From assembly GCA_018261615.1 (NCBI GenBank), contig JAGTSE010000025.1, positions 1-64,000 on the forward strand: 64,000 nt of DNA, given 5' to 3'. Source of the stretch: Pseudomonadota bacterium (GTDB lineage: Bacteria > Pseudomonadota > Gammaproteobacteria > Enterobacterales > Enterobacteriaceae). Of this stretch, positions 12,313 through 20,799 are shown piece after piece. Numbering within the stretch: the stretch's first letter is position 1; every line of letters starts with the position of its first letter. The translations under genes were made by a program, and so were the position numbers. The notes under the pieces were generated by a model, which was given only the letters and a program-made list of their open reading frames with translations, did not search any database and had not been told where the DNA came from.

Positions 12313-13313
12313 TTAAAGCGCGCGGTATTTTTCCAGTACACGCACGAGTTGGGTGACAAAACCATACTCGTTATCGTACCAGGAGACGGTTTTTACCAGT
12401 TGCAGATCACCCACTTCGGTGATTTCTGTCTGTGTGGCATCGAACAACGAACCAAAGTGGCTGCCAAGAACATCGGACGAAACAATCTCTTCATCGGTAT
12501 AGCCGAAGGATTCATTATTTTCAGTGGCATTTTTCAGCGCCTGGTGGATCTCATCGACGGTGACTTTTTTCTCCAGAACCGATACCAGTTCGGTAACCGA
12601 TCCGGTTTTCACCGGAACGCGCTGCGCATGGCCTCTCAGTTTGCCGCTCAGGCCGGGATCACCAGGCCGATCGCTTTTGCCGCGCCGGTGGTGTGCGGGA
12701 TGATGTTTTCCGCTGCTGCGCGCGAGGCCCGCAGATCTTTGCCGCGCGGCCCATCGACCAGCGCCTGAGTACCGGTGTAGGCGTGAATAGTGGTCATGGT
12801 GCCAGCTTTGATGCCGAAATTGTCCTGTAGCGCTTTGGCCATCGGCGCGAGGCAGTTGGTGGTGCAGGAGGCGACCGAAATAATGGTGTCTTCAGCATTG
12901 ATGGTTTCATCATTGACGTTAAACACCACGGTTTTCATCTCACCGGCAGGCGCGGAGATGAGCACTTTTTTTGCACCGGCTTCCAGATGCGCCTGTGATT
13001 TTTCAGCCGAAGTATAGAAGCCAGTACATTCCACAATGATCTCGGCACCGGCGCTGCGCCACGGAATATGTTTCGCCTCTTTCTCGGCATAGACAGTGAT
13101 GCTTTTACCGTTGACAATTAGCGAATCTTCGGTGAAATCCACGCTCCAGCCAAATGGACCGTAGTTAGAATCGTGCTTCAATAAATAGGCCAGCACTTTT
13201 GGTGAGGTGAGATCGTTAATTGCGACAACTTCCGCGCTGCTGTTGGTTTCCAGCAGACGACGCAGTACCAGACGTCCAATGCGTCCGAACCCATTAATGC
13301 CAATTTTGTTCAT
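12313..13313 (-). pseudogene. gapC: gapC, glyceraldehyde-3-phosphate dehydrogenase paralogue, 1-bp frameshift
   Basis: The first 221 codons from 13313 give an intact NAD domain ([10 protein letters not shown]) and the catalytic SVASCTTNC with Cys150, ending IGLVIPA and TGA. A second frame (12612-12313) continues [15 protein letters not shown] to the normal C-terminus [19 protein letters not shown]. Inserting one C at about 12648-12650 restores [19 protein letters not shown] and a product of about 333 residues. The sequence is closest to E. coli gapC, which is also broken in K-12. The rest of the frame is clean, so the lesion is recent or a sequencing error. The promoter region is shared with divergent cybB. 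Confidence 0.88.
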
Positions 13314-13500
13314 AATTCACTCCGTTTTTCAGGTCATGATCACGTTATTGCACTCCTCAGTGATAGCCTGGAGGGGATTGTTGAGCAAATGAATCACATT
13401 CAACGAAGGGTAAATAACTGAATGCTAAAGAGGGAAAATTAATGAATTTTTAAGGAAATACGGCTATGTTGGCGTTCTGTTATTTTTTCAGGATCGTCTT

Positions 13501-14031
13501 ATGCGCAGTAAATATTCTTCCGTGCAAATCACTCTTCATTGGTTGGTGTTTCTGCTAATCGTAACCGCTTATTGCGCTATGGAGTTTCGCGGATTTGCGC
13601 CGCGCAGCTACCGCCCGTGGTTTAACATGGTGCATATCTCCTGCGGTATTTCTATTCTTGTTCTCATGGTCGTTCGTTTACTGGCGCGGTTGAAAAACCC
13701 GACGCCACCGATTGTGCCCAAACCCTCGGCAATGATGACCGGGCTGGCGCATCTGGGCCATCTGGTAATTTATCTGTTGTTTATTGTTCTGCCTGTTATT
13801 GGCCTGCTGATGATGTACAACCGTGGCGAGCCATGGATCGCGTTCGGCATGGTGATGCCGTATGTGTCAGAGGCTAACTTTGATCTGGTGGATACGCTGA
13901 AGGAGTACCACGAATTGCTGGCTAATCTGGGCTATTTTGTTATTGGCCTACATGCAGCGGCGGCGCTGGCACATCATTACTACTATAAAGACAACACGCT
14001 GTTGCGGATGATGCCGAAAAAACGCAGCTAA
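13501..14031 (+). CDS. cybB: Cytochrome b561 CybB (superoxide:quinone oxidoreductase)
   Basis: 176 residues matching E. coli CybB in length and sequence (ITLHWLVFLLIVTAYCAMEF, MVHISCGISILVLMVVRL, GLHAAAALAHHYYYKDNTLL). Four membrane helices carry the haem-ligating histidines: His13 in LHW, His46 in VHIS and two in GLHAAAALAHH. E. coli CybB passes electrons from superoxide to ubiquinone at the inner membrane. It is divergent from gapC. In E. coli the next genes are ydcA and hokB; here an IS follows. Confidence 0.93.
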   Translation: MRSKYSSVQITLHWLVFLLIVTAYCAMEFRGFAPRSYRPWFNMVHISCGISILVLMVVRLLARLKNPTPPIVPKPSAMMTGLAHLGHLVIYLLFIVLPVIGLLMMYNRGEPWIAFGMVMPYVSEANFDLVDTLKEYHELLANLGYFVIGLHAAAALAHHYYYKDNTLLRMMPKKRS

Positions 14032-14081
14032 GGATTATCTGCCCAATAGTGCTAAGCTTATTGGGATAAAAGAATGTATTT

Positions 14082-14098
14082 CGCCCCGCGATGCGGGG
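14082..14098 (+). terminator. Hairpin after cybB, next to the IS left end
   Basis: GCCCCGC pairs with GCGGGGC around GAT. No T-run follows because the IS110-type element begins within about ten bases; the original terminator tail may have been displaced by the insertion. Confidence 0.5.
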
Positions 14099-14169
14099 CT
14101 AATGAGATGGTCACCCCCACCCTGTGAGCGGTACGCTGGCAGGGTGTTTTTCTTTCAGGAGAGGCCATC

Positions 14170-15174
14170 ATGGAAAACGTTGCGCTTATTGGTATCGATC
14201 TCGGTAAACACTCTTTTCATATTCACTGCCAGGATAAGTCTGGCAAGGCGCTTTTGCGTAAGAAATTTACTCGCACGAAGTTAATGCAGTTTCTGGCAAC
14301 ATGTCCATCCGCAGTTGTTGTTATGGAAGCCTGTGCCGGTGCGCATTTTATGGCACGGCGTATCAGCGATATTGGTCATGAAGCGAAACTTATCTCTCCG
14401 CAATTCGTGCGTCCGTTTGTCAAAAGTAATAAAAATGATTTTGTCGACGCGGAAGCAATATGCGAGGCTGCATCCCGACCATCAATGCGCTTTGTCCAGC
14501 CCAGAACTGAAACTCAGCAGGCGATGCGAGCGCTGCATAGAGTCAGAGAATCTCTTATCAGAGACAAGGTGAAAACGACCAACCAGATCCACGGTTTTTT
14601 ACTGGAGTTTGGGATCAGCCTGCCGATCGGTGATGCAGTAATAAGGCGGTTGTCTCTGGTACTGGCTGAACATGAGCTCCCCGAATATCTGAGCCACCTG
14701 CTGGTGAAGTTACATACCCACTATCTTTACCTTATTGAGCAAATAGCAATGCTGGAATCGGAATTAAATCAGTCAATCAAAGCTGATGATGCTACTCAAC
14801 GCATCATGACAATTCCCGGTGTTGGGCCGATTACGGCCAGCCTGCTCTCATCCCAACTCGGCGACGGCAAACAATTTTCATGTAGCAGGGATTTTGCAGC
14901 TTCCACAGGGCTTGTTCCTCGACAATACAGCACAGGAGGCAAATCAACTCTGCTGGGTATCAGCAAGCGGGGCGACAAAAACCTGCGTCGATTACTGGTG
15001 CAGTGTGCCCGATCGTTCATGATGATACTGGAACATCAACAAGGCAGACTGGCCGAATGGGTCAGAAAGCAACTCAGCAACAGGCATTCGAATATTGTCG
15101 CCTGTGCTCTGGCAAATAAACTGGCGCGAATAGCGTGGGCAATCACGACGAACCGCAATGAATATCAGGCCTGA
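14170..15174 (+). CDS. IS110-family (IS1111 group) DEDD transposase
   Basis: 334 residues, full length. The N-terminal RuvC-like domain shows the DEDD residues in GIDLGKHSFH, VVMEACAGAH and KNDFVDAEAICEA. The C-terminal transposase_20 domain has IPGVGPITASLLSSQLGDG and AASTGLVPRQYSTGGKS with the Ser region, then ISKRGDKNLRRLLV. GGAGAGGCC precedes the ATG. IS110-family recombinases insert without target duplication, guided by an element-encoded structured RNA. Nothing suggests it is inactive. Confidence 0.93.
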   Translation: MENVALIGIDLGKHSFHIHCQDKSGKALLRKKFTRTKLMQFLATCPSAVVVMEACAGAHFMARRISDIGHEAKLISPQFVRPFVKSNKNDFVDAEAICEAASRPSMRFVQPRTETQQAMRALHRVRESLIRDKVKTTNQIHGFLLEFGISLPIGDAVIRRLSLVLAEHELPEYLSHLLVKLHTHYLYLIEQIAMLESELNQSIKADDATQRIMTIPGVGPITASLLSSQLGDGKQFSCSRDFAASTGLVPRQYSTGGKSTLLGISKRGDKNLRRLLVQCARSFMMILEHQQGRLAEWVRKQLSNRHSNIVACALANKLARIAWAITTNRNEYQA

Positions 15175-15177
15175 CAC

Positions 15178-15437
15178 ATGCAGGCTTGACTTAATCTATT
15201 GATTTTTAGGTACTTAAAAAGTAGTTACCCATCTGGTTTTGCGAAGACTGGTTATTGAAGACATGAACGGCATATCGGCCTGATGAGAAACCTCACACAA
15301 AAAATGGCTCACTGAAGCCGAGGGGCTTTTCAGGTTCATCAGGCGCGGAACTCATCGTGGCGCGGGCATCCTTGCCCACATAGACGCCGGATAGATTTAA
15401 GCAAGCCCACCATTAATCAAAATCAGTGTTGCAAAAA
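15178..15437 (+). ncRNA. Putative bridge-RNA region of the IS1111-group element
   Basis: This is the long non-coding right end, where IS1111-group elements are thought to encode the bridge RNA. Short stems are visible, for example GAAGCC/GGGCTTTTC near 15313-15332 and GGGC...GCCC near 15365-15378. I cannot fold it or locate the target and donor loops by eye, so the call rests on position and family. Confidence 0.3.
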
Positions 15438-15459
15438 TGGGGGTGACCATAGATTTTTT

Positions 15460-15530
15460 ATGGCGCAAAAATGTGATCCTGCCTGTTTTTTCGCCGAGAA
15501 AAGCAGGGCGGAAATCACATTTTTCGCCAT
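15460..15530. repeat. Long imperfect palindrome before the MFS gene
   Basis: ATGGCGCAAAAATGTGAT (15460-15477) pairs with ATCACATTTTTCGCCAT (15514-15530) with one bulged C. An inner stem CCTGC/GCAGG and TTTTTC/GAAAA extends it, giving a cruciform or RNA hairpin of about 70 bases. It sits between the IS right end and the promoter-like TATTAT near 15571. It could be an operator pair, a leader hairpin or a small palindromic repeat element. Confidence 0.6.
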
Positions 15531-15606
15531 CTGTGCTGTGCTGAATTCGTACAAGCTGCGTAGATATTATATCTATTATAGAAACGATTTGCCAGGTGGA
15601 GGGGAT

Positions 15607-16911
15607 ATGACACACCCTGGAAAGGACGCTTTCGATCGGGTAGCCGAACAGGAGCAGGTGGCCGGATCGCGCAAATTACGCAAAGTACTACTCGCCACCG
15701 GGATCGGCCATTTTGTGGAATGGTTTGATTTCGGCTTGTACGGCACGTTGGCTGCGATTATTGGTCTGCAATTTTTCCAGTCCGGCAATCCGAGCGTTGC
15801 GTTGCTCTCATCCTTCGCGGTATTTGGCGCGGGCTTTATTATGCGCCCGCTGGGCGGATTATTCTTCGGCTCGCTGGGCGATCGTAAAGGGCGGCAGAAA
15901 GTGCTGGCGACCGTGATCCTGCTGACTTCCGGGGTGACATTCGTGATGGGTTTGTTGCCGACTTATCATCAGGTGGGGATCACCGCCACCGTGCTACTGG
16001 TGATCACGCGGCTGGTACAGGGTTTTGCCGCTGGGGGCGAAAGCTCCGGGGCCACAACTTATCTGGCAGAATACGCGCCGACAGAACGCCGCGGATACTT
16101 TACCTGCTGGATCGATAACTTTGGTTTTATGGCATTTGTGGTCGGTTCCGGGCTGGTTTTTCTGCTAACCGCAACACTTGGCGAAAGCACGATGAACGAC
16201 TGGGGCTGGCGTCTCCCGTTCCTGATTGCCGGGCCGCTGGGCTGGGTGGGGTTATATCTGCGAAAACATCTGGAAGATTCACCGGAATTTATTGCCGCCA
16301 TGAAGAGCGGTCAGACATCCAGCGCGCCGCTGCGCAAAGCAGTGACCACCGCCTGGGGCGCGTTACTGTTCTGCGTTGGTTTTGTGGTGATCAAGGCTGT
16401 CGGGCACTGGACGCTGCAAACGTTCATGCCGAGTTATCTGGCGACCGAGCTGCATTTTTCCAAACTCAATGCCTATGCCATCACTACTATCGGCCTATTT
16501 TCCGTCGCGGTGTTGGTGCCTTTTATGGGCTATTTGTCGGATAAATATGGCCGCAAGCCGTTGATGTTGATGGGATGTACCGGGTTTATCCTGCTTAGTT
16601 ATCCGGCAATGATGGTGATGGCAAACGGAGATGTGCTTTTGGCGGTACTGGCGATGGTGATGCTCGGCTCATTTATTGCCGCCTTCGACGGTGCCTGTAC
16701 GGCGGCGATGGCAGAACTGTTCCCGACCAGCGTGCGCTACGGCGGCTTGTCTATTGCTTATAACTTTGCGGTCGCATTTTTCGGCGGGATCACACCTTGG
16801 TTTTCTGCGTGGCTGATTACCAGCACCGGTGATAAATTCTCACCGGCCTTAATTACATTCCTTACCGTGCTGTGCGCCCGGGAAACTGCCGGGTTACCGC
16901 TGAAACGTTGA
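15607..16911 (+). CDS. MFS transporter, metabolite:H+ symporter (ProP/ShiA-like)
   Basis: 434 residues from the ATG at 15607, which has a strong GGTGGAGGGG site; the frame stays open back to 15460 through the palindrome, which is not coding-like. About 12 membrane helices are predicted. The signature GSLGDRKGRQKVL lies in the helix 2-3 loop, RLVQGFAAGGESSGATTYLAEYAP is typical of the MHS family, and a second SDKYGRKPLM lies at the helix 8-9 loop. Such carriers import organic acids or betaines with protons at the inner membrane; the substrate is not evident. The C-terminus (TFLTVLCARETAGLPLKR) looks a few residues shorter than usual in the last helix, so a small deletion is possible. Confidence 0.85.
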   Translation: MTHPGKDAFDRVAEQEQVAGSRKLRKVLLATGIGHFVEWFDFGLYGTLAAIIGLQFFQSGNPSVALLSSFAVFGAGFIMRPLGGLFFGSLGDRKGRQKVLATVILLTSGVTFVMGLLPTYHQVGITATVLLVITRLVQGFAAGGESSGATTYLAEYAPTERRGYFTCWIDNFGFMAFVVGSGLVFLLTATLGESTMNDWGWRLPFLIAGPLGWVGLYLRKHLEDSPEFIAAMKSGQTSSAPLRKAVTTAWGALLFCVGFVVIKAVGHWTLQTFMPSYLATELHFSKLNAYAITTIGLFSVAVLVPFMGYLSDKYGRKPLMLMGCTGFILLSYPAMMVMANGDVLLAVLAMVMLGSFIAAFDGACTAAMAELFPTSVRYGGLSIAYNFAVAFFGGITPWFSAWLITSTGDKFSPALITFLTVLCARETAGLPLKR

Positions 16912-16918
16912 ATGTCAT

Positions 16919-16945
16919 CCCGGTGAGACCCTCCACCGGGTTTTT
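16919..16945 (+). terminator. Terminator of the MFS gene
   Basis: CCCGGTG (16919-16925) pairs with CACCGGG (16934-16940), followed by TTTTT. A normal intrinsic terminator eight bases after the stop. Confidence 0.85.
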
Positions 16946-17040
16946 ATGCAAGTACCATGTGTTGAATAGGTGAGCATAACGGTTCATACCCCCATAAAGA
17001 TTATTTTATTGCAGGGCGCAATAATTAAATTAACCAATAA

Positions 17041-17382
17041 TCACTTAATCATTTTTATACCATAGGGACAAATATCGAATTCGCAGTTTTTTTGATAATC
17101 ACACGTTCTTAGTGAAATATCTTCATTGCCCGGACAGCGACATCCTTTTCTTAGTGCATGCCAGACGGAAGGAATAAATGGCAGAGTATGAATAATGTTA
17201 AAGTCACATTTTTTTCCATCAACGGTGAAGTGTTCCTGGTACGTATGTAATATGTTATCAGGGCGTAAAAAATAATTACCCTTATACCAGACAATTACCG
17301 CCAACTCTGGCGTGCTACGGGCCAGCGCAAAGGCGGTTTTGGTTGTCGGTGATACCAGCATTTCCGTGATATTCCAGCGCAT
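17041..17382 (-). CDS. Hypothetical Cys-rich small protein
   Basis: 113 residues, not recognised. A good AAGGAG site lies seven bases before the ATG at 17382, supporting a real gene. The N-terminal part (MRWNITEMLVSPTTKTAFAL) has no signal peptide. The C-terminal half holds seven cysteines in KKCDFN, KGCRCPGNED, RTCDYQKNC and CEFDICPYG, suggesting a small zinc-binding or disulfide-rich fold. It stands alone, convergent with the MFS gene, in AT-rich DNA. Confidence 0.6.
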   Translation of the reverse strand: MRWNITEMLVSPTTKTAFALARSTPELAVIVWYKGNYFLRPDNILHTYQEHFTVDGKKCDFNIIHTLPFIPSVWHALRKGCRCPGNEDISLRTCDYQKNCEFDICPYGIKMIK

Positions 17383-17646
17383 ACTTGCTCCTTGCGGCTA
17401 ATTTTATCTCCTGAGCAAGAAAAACCTTAACAAATAATGAGGAAAGAACCTATTCCCTATTAATATGTTTAATTTAAATGTTAATGGTCGTGATATATTT
17501 AATAAGCTTTGCAATAAAGCTTGATACAAAACAAAGTTGGGATGTTATCGACTGTTATGTTTCGACTTATTCAAGTGGTGGAAATTAATTACATTCTGAT
17601 ATTGTTGCGTAGTTAATTAAAATTCACGAAAAAATAACATATAACG
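17383..17646. other. AT-rich intergenic stretch
   Basis: 264 bp upstream of the Cys-rich gene and before the IS3 remnant. No ORF, hairpin terminator or repeat stands out. It must contain the promoter for the minus-strand small gene. Confidence 0.4.
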
Positions 17647-18003
17647 GGTTGTCCACGCATTCATGTCCTGCTGCGACGAGAAGGCTGGCTGACTAACTAT
17701 AAGAAAACACACCGTATTTACTGTCTGGAAGGTCTGAATCCGCGCAGGAAACGTCCCTGCAGGCATATCAGTGCAGGACACCGTCAGCAGTGCCCGGCTC
17801 TGACGCAGATCGATCAGTGCTGGAGTATGAATTTTGTGTCGGATAGTATGTTTAACTGACGGCGCTTCCGGGCGCTGACTGTAGTGGATAATTTTAGTCG
17901 GGAATATCTGGCGATCAATGCCGGAAAATCGCTGAAAGGTGAGGGTGTGGTCAGCGTGATGGAAGCGTTGCGGGTGCAGAATAACCGTTTACCGGCACGT
18001 ATT
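17647..18003 (+). pseudogene. IS3-family transposase (orfB), 5' part of a split remnant
   Basis: The frame reads GCPRIHVLLRREGWLTNYKK, THRIYCLEGLNPRRKRP and the start of the DDE core (QIDQCWSMNFVSDSMFN, then stop, then RRFRALTVVDNFSREYLAIN). TGA at 17857-17859 replaces the usual Gly codon. It ends at NNRLPARI, where the Tn3-like element begins; the remainder resumes at 20800. The orfA and the IS left end are missing. Confidence 0.85.
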
Positions 18004-18136
18004 GGATGACTGCAAGGATTCGTTAATTTTTGGCAATAAGCCTAAAAGTTATCTATCCACCCAGTAGTTATAACTATTTATTGACGCAAATGCATGCTCC
18101 GCCCCGCACGAGAAAAGCATGTATTTGCAGCTGTGG

Positions 18137-18571
18137 TTAACTCAACGCTTCAAATATCAAATCCATCGCAAACCCCTTGTACTGAAGGTGCCTGATTTGT
18201 CTGTTTTTATCCGTCGGGTCAGTGGGTAACATTTCACCAAACGTTCTGACTCTGGCTTCTTTTGCTAACGCATACCAGTCAATATCGCTCTTTTCGATTT
18301 CTTGCTCTATCAGAGCTGGCGGAAACCCTTTTTACCTGATCTCTTGTTTTATTCGAGTAGGTCCGTGCAGTTTTTTGATGTGTTTATCAAAAAGACAGGC
18401 TACAAACTGGGCATCATAAAGGTAATGGTTATCTGTCAGACGACGTAAAATATGCTCCACAGAATCCTTTTTTTCGGTGAATACAGCCAACTGTCGGCTC
18501 ATGTCACCAGAGGAGTAATTCTTTTTTGCCGGCAATGACACCGCATAGTCATATAATTCCTGTCTGGTCAT
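18137..18571 (-). pseudogene. RecX-like recombination regulator with in-frame stop
   Basis: From ATG 18571 the first 79 codons give MTRQELYDYAVSLP and a RecX-type helical module (HILRRLTDNHYLYDAQFVAC ... KLHGPTRIKQEIR). TAA at 18332-18334 interrupts, then the same frame continues 65 codons as KGFPPALIEQEIEKSDIDWY and ends NRQIRHLQYKGFAMDLIFEA then LS and TAA at 18137. The downstream half is clearly RecX C-terminal sequence, so one nonsense change in a roughly 144-codon gene is the only lesion. RecX modulates RecA filaments. Its start overlaps the upstream gene's stop as ATGA. Either a pseudogene, or the N-terminal 79 residues act alone. Confidence 0.72.
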
Positions 18572-19968
18572 GCTTGGCTCCTTTTGTAGAAAATTCCGTC
18601 TTTCTCCACCGATAATCCCTGAATTTTCTCTGCCATCAATGGCCAGAGTGACGTTTTACGCTTGTGTTGTTCGTAGAGAGTCCTGAGGTAGCTCTCAGTT
18701 CCCGGGAACTGCGGGTTCTCTTCCAGCTCTTCGCTGTAATCAATCGCTTTTTTCATATCGGAGGCGGCATAGCTGTAATATTTGCTTTTCGCCTGATTAA
18801 TCGCGTCTTCCACCAGAAGACGTCGCAACAACGTGGCCGCAAGAGCATAGCCATGTTTATATAATGTACTGGATAATGTCCGGATAAATGAGTTCGTAAG
18901 ATACGCAAGGGACCTGGCAAGTTCTTCTTTTGACGAGTCGGTAATGCAGTCATCAATTAAATCAAATCGCCCCACATCGGAGGTGAAACAGATATATGAA
19001 TCCATCCCTTTTTCTTTTGCAATATTTATAAATACTTGGATATCATCGTCTTCCTTTCCACTGGCTTTTGTATGTAACCGATAAAAACGAGTGTCACACT
19101 GGAAAGAAAAGGCTGCAACAGATTTTTCCCTGGCATCTTCATTCCTTCCGTCCTCAATCAGAGCAGTGATGAATAATTCATCCCATGTGCTTTTATCTGA
19201 ATATTGTTTGTCACCTACTCGTTCCATATATAACAATAGTTCAATGGCTTCTCCTGATCTTACTTCTTCCATGAGTAGTCTTGCGTAATCAAAGTAATGC
19301 TCAGAGCGACAAAACTCTCCTTTTTTTAATGCTTCTGAAAGAAAATCGTTATCCTTTATTATTATACTGATATCTAATGCTTCCCGGTTGCATTCTTTTT
19401 GATAATACATATCACGAATCTTGCGTAAAACATCCGCTCCCAGTAAGGTACGATGTTTTTTGAATATATCGCATCCAAAATAAACTTCATTAACAATGAA
19501 ATTAAATGCTTTTTGGGCAATAAATGCAGGATCACTATTTTTTTGCGCAGCCAGTGATTTCATCCATGTATCCAGCAAAACGGAGTAATAGTCCATCCAG
19601 CTTCCGCTGGAAGTGTCAGAGTTTTCACTGAATTTTTCAAACTCAAGCATGATTTTTACACTCAGGCGTTCCACCTCTTCCGGGAGGGCACCTGCGATCT
19701 TCTCCAGTGGCTGCGCAATGCTTCGTGTCAGCTCATCATAAAACGCATCCGCTTCGTAGTAATCATAAAAATGTTTACTTTTAGCCCGGCGATTGTATTC
19801 CTTTTCTGTAGCTCTTAGTACGTCCGGCGCGGATAGCAGATATCCGTTAATGAGTGTGGTCCTTGCCTGTTTATTATCCTGTATCAGGTCATGGATGATA
19901 TTAATTAAAACTTCCTGAGTCATGCTTTTTAATAACTCACTCTGTTTTTTGTTCAGTTCGGTTGTCAT
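18568..19968 (-). CDS. Helical-repeat protein, possibly DUF6880 family (Tn cargo)
   Basis: 466 residues with a GGAGGGAA site before ATG 19968. I see no catalytic motif or signal peptide. The sequence is alpha-helical throughout with TPR-like pairs (EALDISIIIKDNDFLSEALK, HYFDYARLLMEEVRSGEAIE, LLRRLLVEDAINQAKSKYYS). The end (TLYEQHKRKTSLWPLMAEKI) resembles the C-terminus of DUF6880/SWIM-associated proteins, which is the basis for the tentative family name. It is coupled by ATGA to the RecX-like gene and follows truncated tnpA, so both are cargo of the Tn3-like element. AT-rich, intact. A nucleic-acid or repair role is only suggested by the RecX partner. Confidence 0.6.
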   Translation of the reverse strand: MTTELNKKQSELLKSMTQEVLINIIHDLIQDNKQARTTLINGYLLSAPDVLRATEKEYNRRAKSKHFYDYYEADAFYDELTRSIAQPLEKIAGALPEEVERLSVKIMLEFEKFSENSDTSSGSWMDYYSVLLDTWMKSLAAQKNSDPAFIAQKAFNFIVNEVYFGCDIFKKHRTLLGADVLRKIRDMYYQKECNREALDISIIIKDNDFLSEALKKGEFCRSEHYFDYARLLMEEVRSGEAIELLLYMERVGDKQYSDKSTWDELFITALIEDGRNEDAREKSVAAFSFQCDTRFYRLHTKASGKEDDDIQVFINIAKEKGMDSYICFTSDVGRFDLIDDCITDSSKEELARSLAYLTNSFIRTLSSTLYKHGYALAATLLRRLLVEDAINQAKSKYYSYAASDMKKAIDYSEELEENPQFPGTESYLRTLYEQHKRKTSLWPLMAEKIQGLSVEKDGIFYKRSQA

Positions 19969-20605
19969 ATTCCCTCCACAAAAAAATTGAAAGAAAGTTG
20001 TAAATACATTTTTGAAAAAAAACTATAACTGGATACCATAATCAACGGGATATTCGTGCGATCTGTTTCACTTAATTTGTTGTTGATCGCATTAAACAGG
20101 GATTGATTGGCAGCAGCCCGCTGCAGTCTGGCCTCCCGCAATAGCACATTAAATACGGGCAATTCATAACGATGTTTAACCAGACCTTCGATTGCAACAT
20201 TAATGGTGTCAGACAGTTCATTTTTTGTCAGGGTGCGGGCTGCCATTGCATGCGTCATTACTATTCTGCCTTTCGCCGCAAAGAGTTTAACGTTGGGATT
20301 AAACCAATATGATGCCGTCTCGTGCGTGATGAATCATAAGCGACCAACTGTTGTGGCTCAGCCTTCAGATCTTCAGTGCTGGTTATGTGGTTGATTATCG
20401 AACCGGGAATGTGAGCTGTAGTAACGAAATACCCGAAGCGCTGAAACGTTTTCAGCAACAGGGAAAAAATAAGTTTATATTGCCCATCGCGCAGGGATTT
20501 AGCACAGAAATCCTGTTCTTCAGTTGTCGGCGTATACCACCGTTCAAGCTGGTATGTGGTGATACTGCTCTTCAGGCGCGGGTAGGCGGTATCGCAGACG
20601 TCCAT
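19965..20605 (-). pseudogene. Tn3-family transposase tnpA, N-terminal remnant
   Basis: Two frames make up one Tn3 TnpA N-terminal domain (DUF4158). From 20605: LERWYTPTTEEQDFCAK, then LIFSLLLKTFQRFGYFVTTA and IPGSIINHIT. After a frameshift near 20290 it continues as FAAKGRIVMTHAMAARTLTK, NELSDTINVAIEGLVKHRYE and LPVFNVLLREARLQRAAANQ. Beyond about 20070 family likeness fades and the frame ends at the start of the 466-codon gene. The DDE catalytic part, about 75 percent of a normal 1000-residue TnpA, is absent. Confidence 0.75.
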
Positions 20606-20799
20606 AAGTCATTACCGTCGCAAAAAACGTTCGTTTGATGAGAGGCTATACCACTACGCTATCCTGACCGGAGAAATGCAGCGATAAAGCCCGCCAGATA
20701 TCGCAAATATTCATCTATTAATTCAAAGAATCATAAACTCATAGAGAATAGTACTCTATGAGACAAGAGAGTGTCTATAACGAATCCTTACGGTCCCCC

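Larger units (their letters stand above)
14100..15457 (+). mobile_element. IS110-family element, IS1111 group (approximate ends)
   Basis: A single intact transposase gene is flanked by a 13-bp perfect subterminal inverted repeat: ATGGTCACCCCCA at 14107-14119 and TGGGGGTGACCAT at 15438-15450. Subterminal repeats, a short left non-coding end (about 50 bp to the ATG) and a long right one (about 260 bp) are the features that separate the IS1111 group from other IS110 elements. No target duplication is expected for this family, so the exact ends cannot be fixed here. The left end abuts the cybB hairpin and the right end sits about ten bases from a large palindrome. Confidence 0.85.
18004..20799. 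mobile_element. Tn3-family element (degenerate) carrying recX-like and helical-repeat genes
   Basis: The 2796-bp insert is flanked by perfect 5-bp direct repeats GTATT (17999-18003 and 20800-20804), the target duplication size of Tn3 elements. Its ends are inverted repeats: the left GGATGACTGCAAGGATTCGT and the right end read inward, GGGGGACCGTAAGGATTCGT, match at 18 of the first 22 positions; the left one continues to AATAAG at position 37, like the usual 38-bp Tn3 repeat ending in TAAG. Inside, reading leftwards from the right end, are a decayed tnpA 5' part, a 466-codon gene and a RecX-like gene. The host sequence rejoins exactly across the insert. No intact transposase or resolvase is present, so it is non-autonomous. 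Confidence 0.88.
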
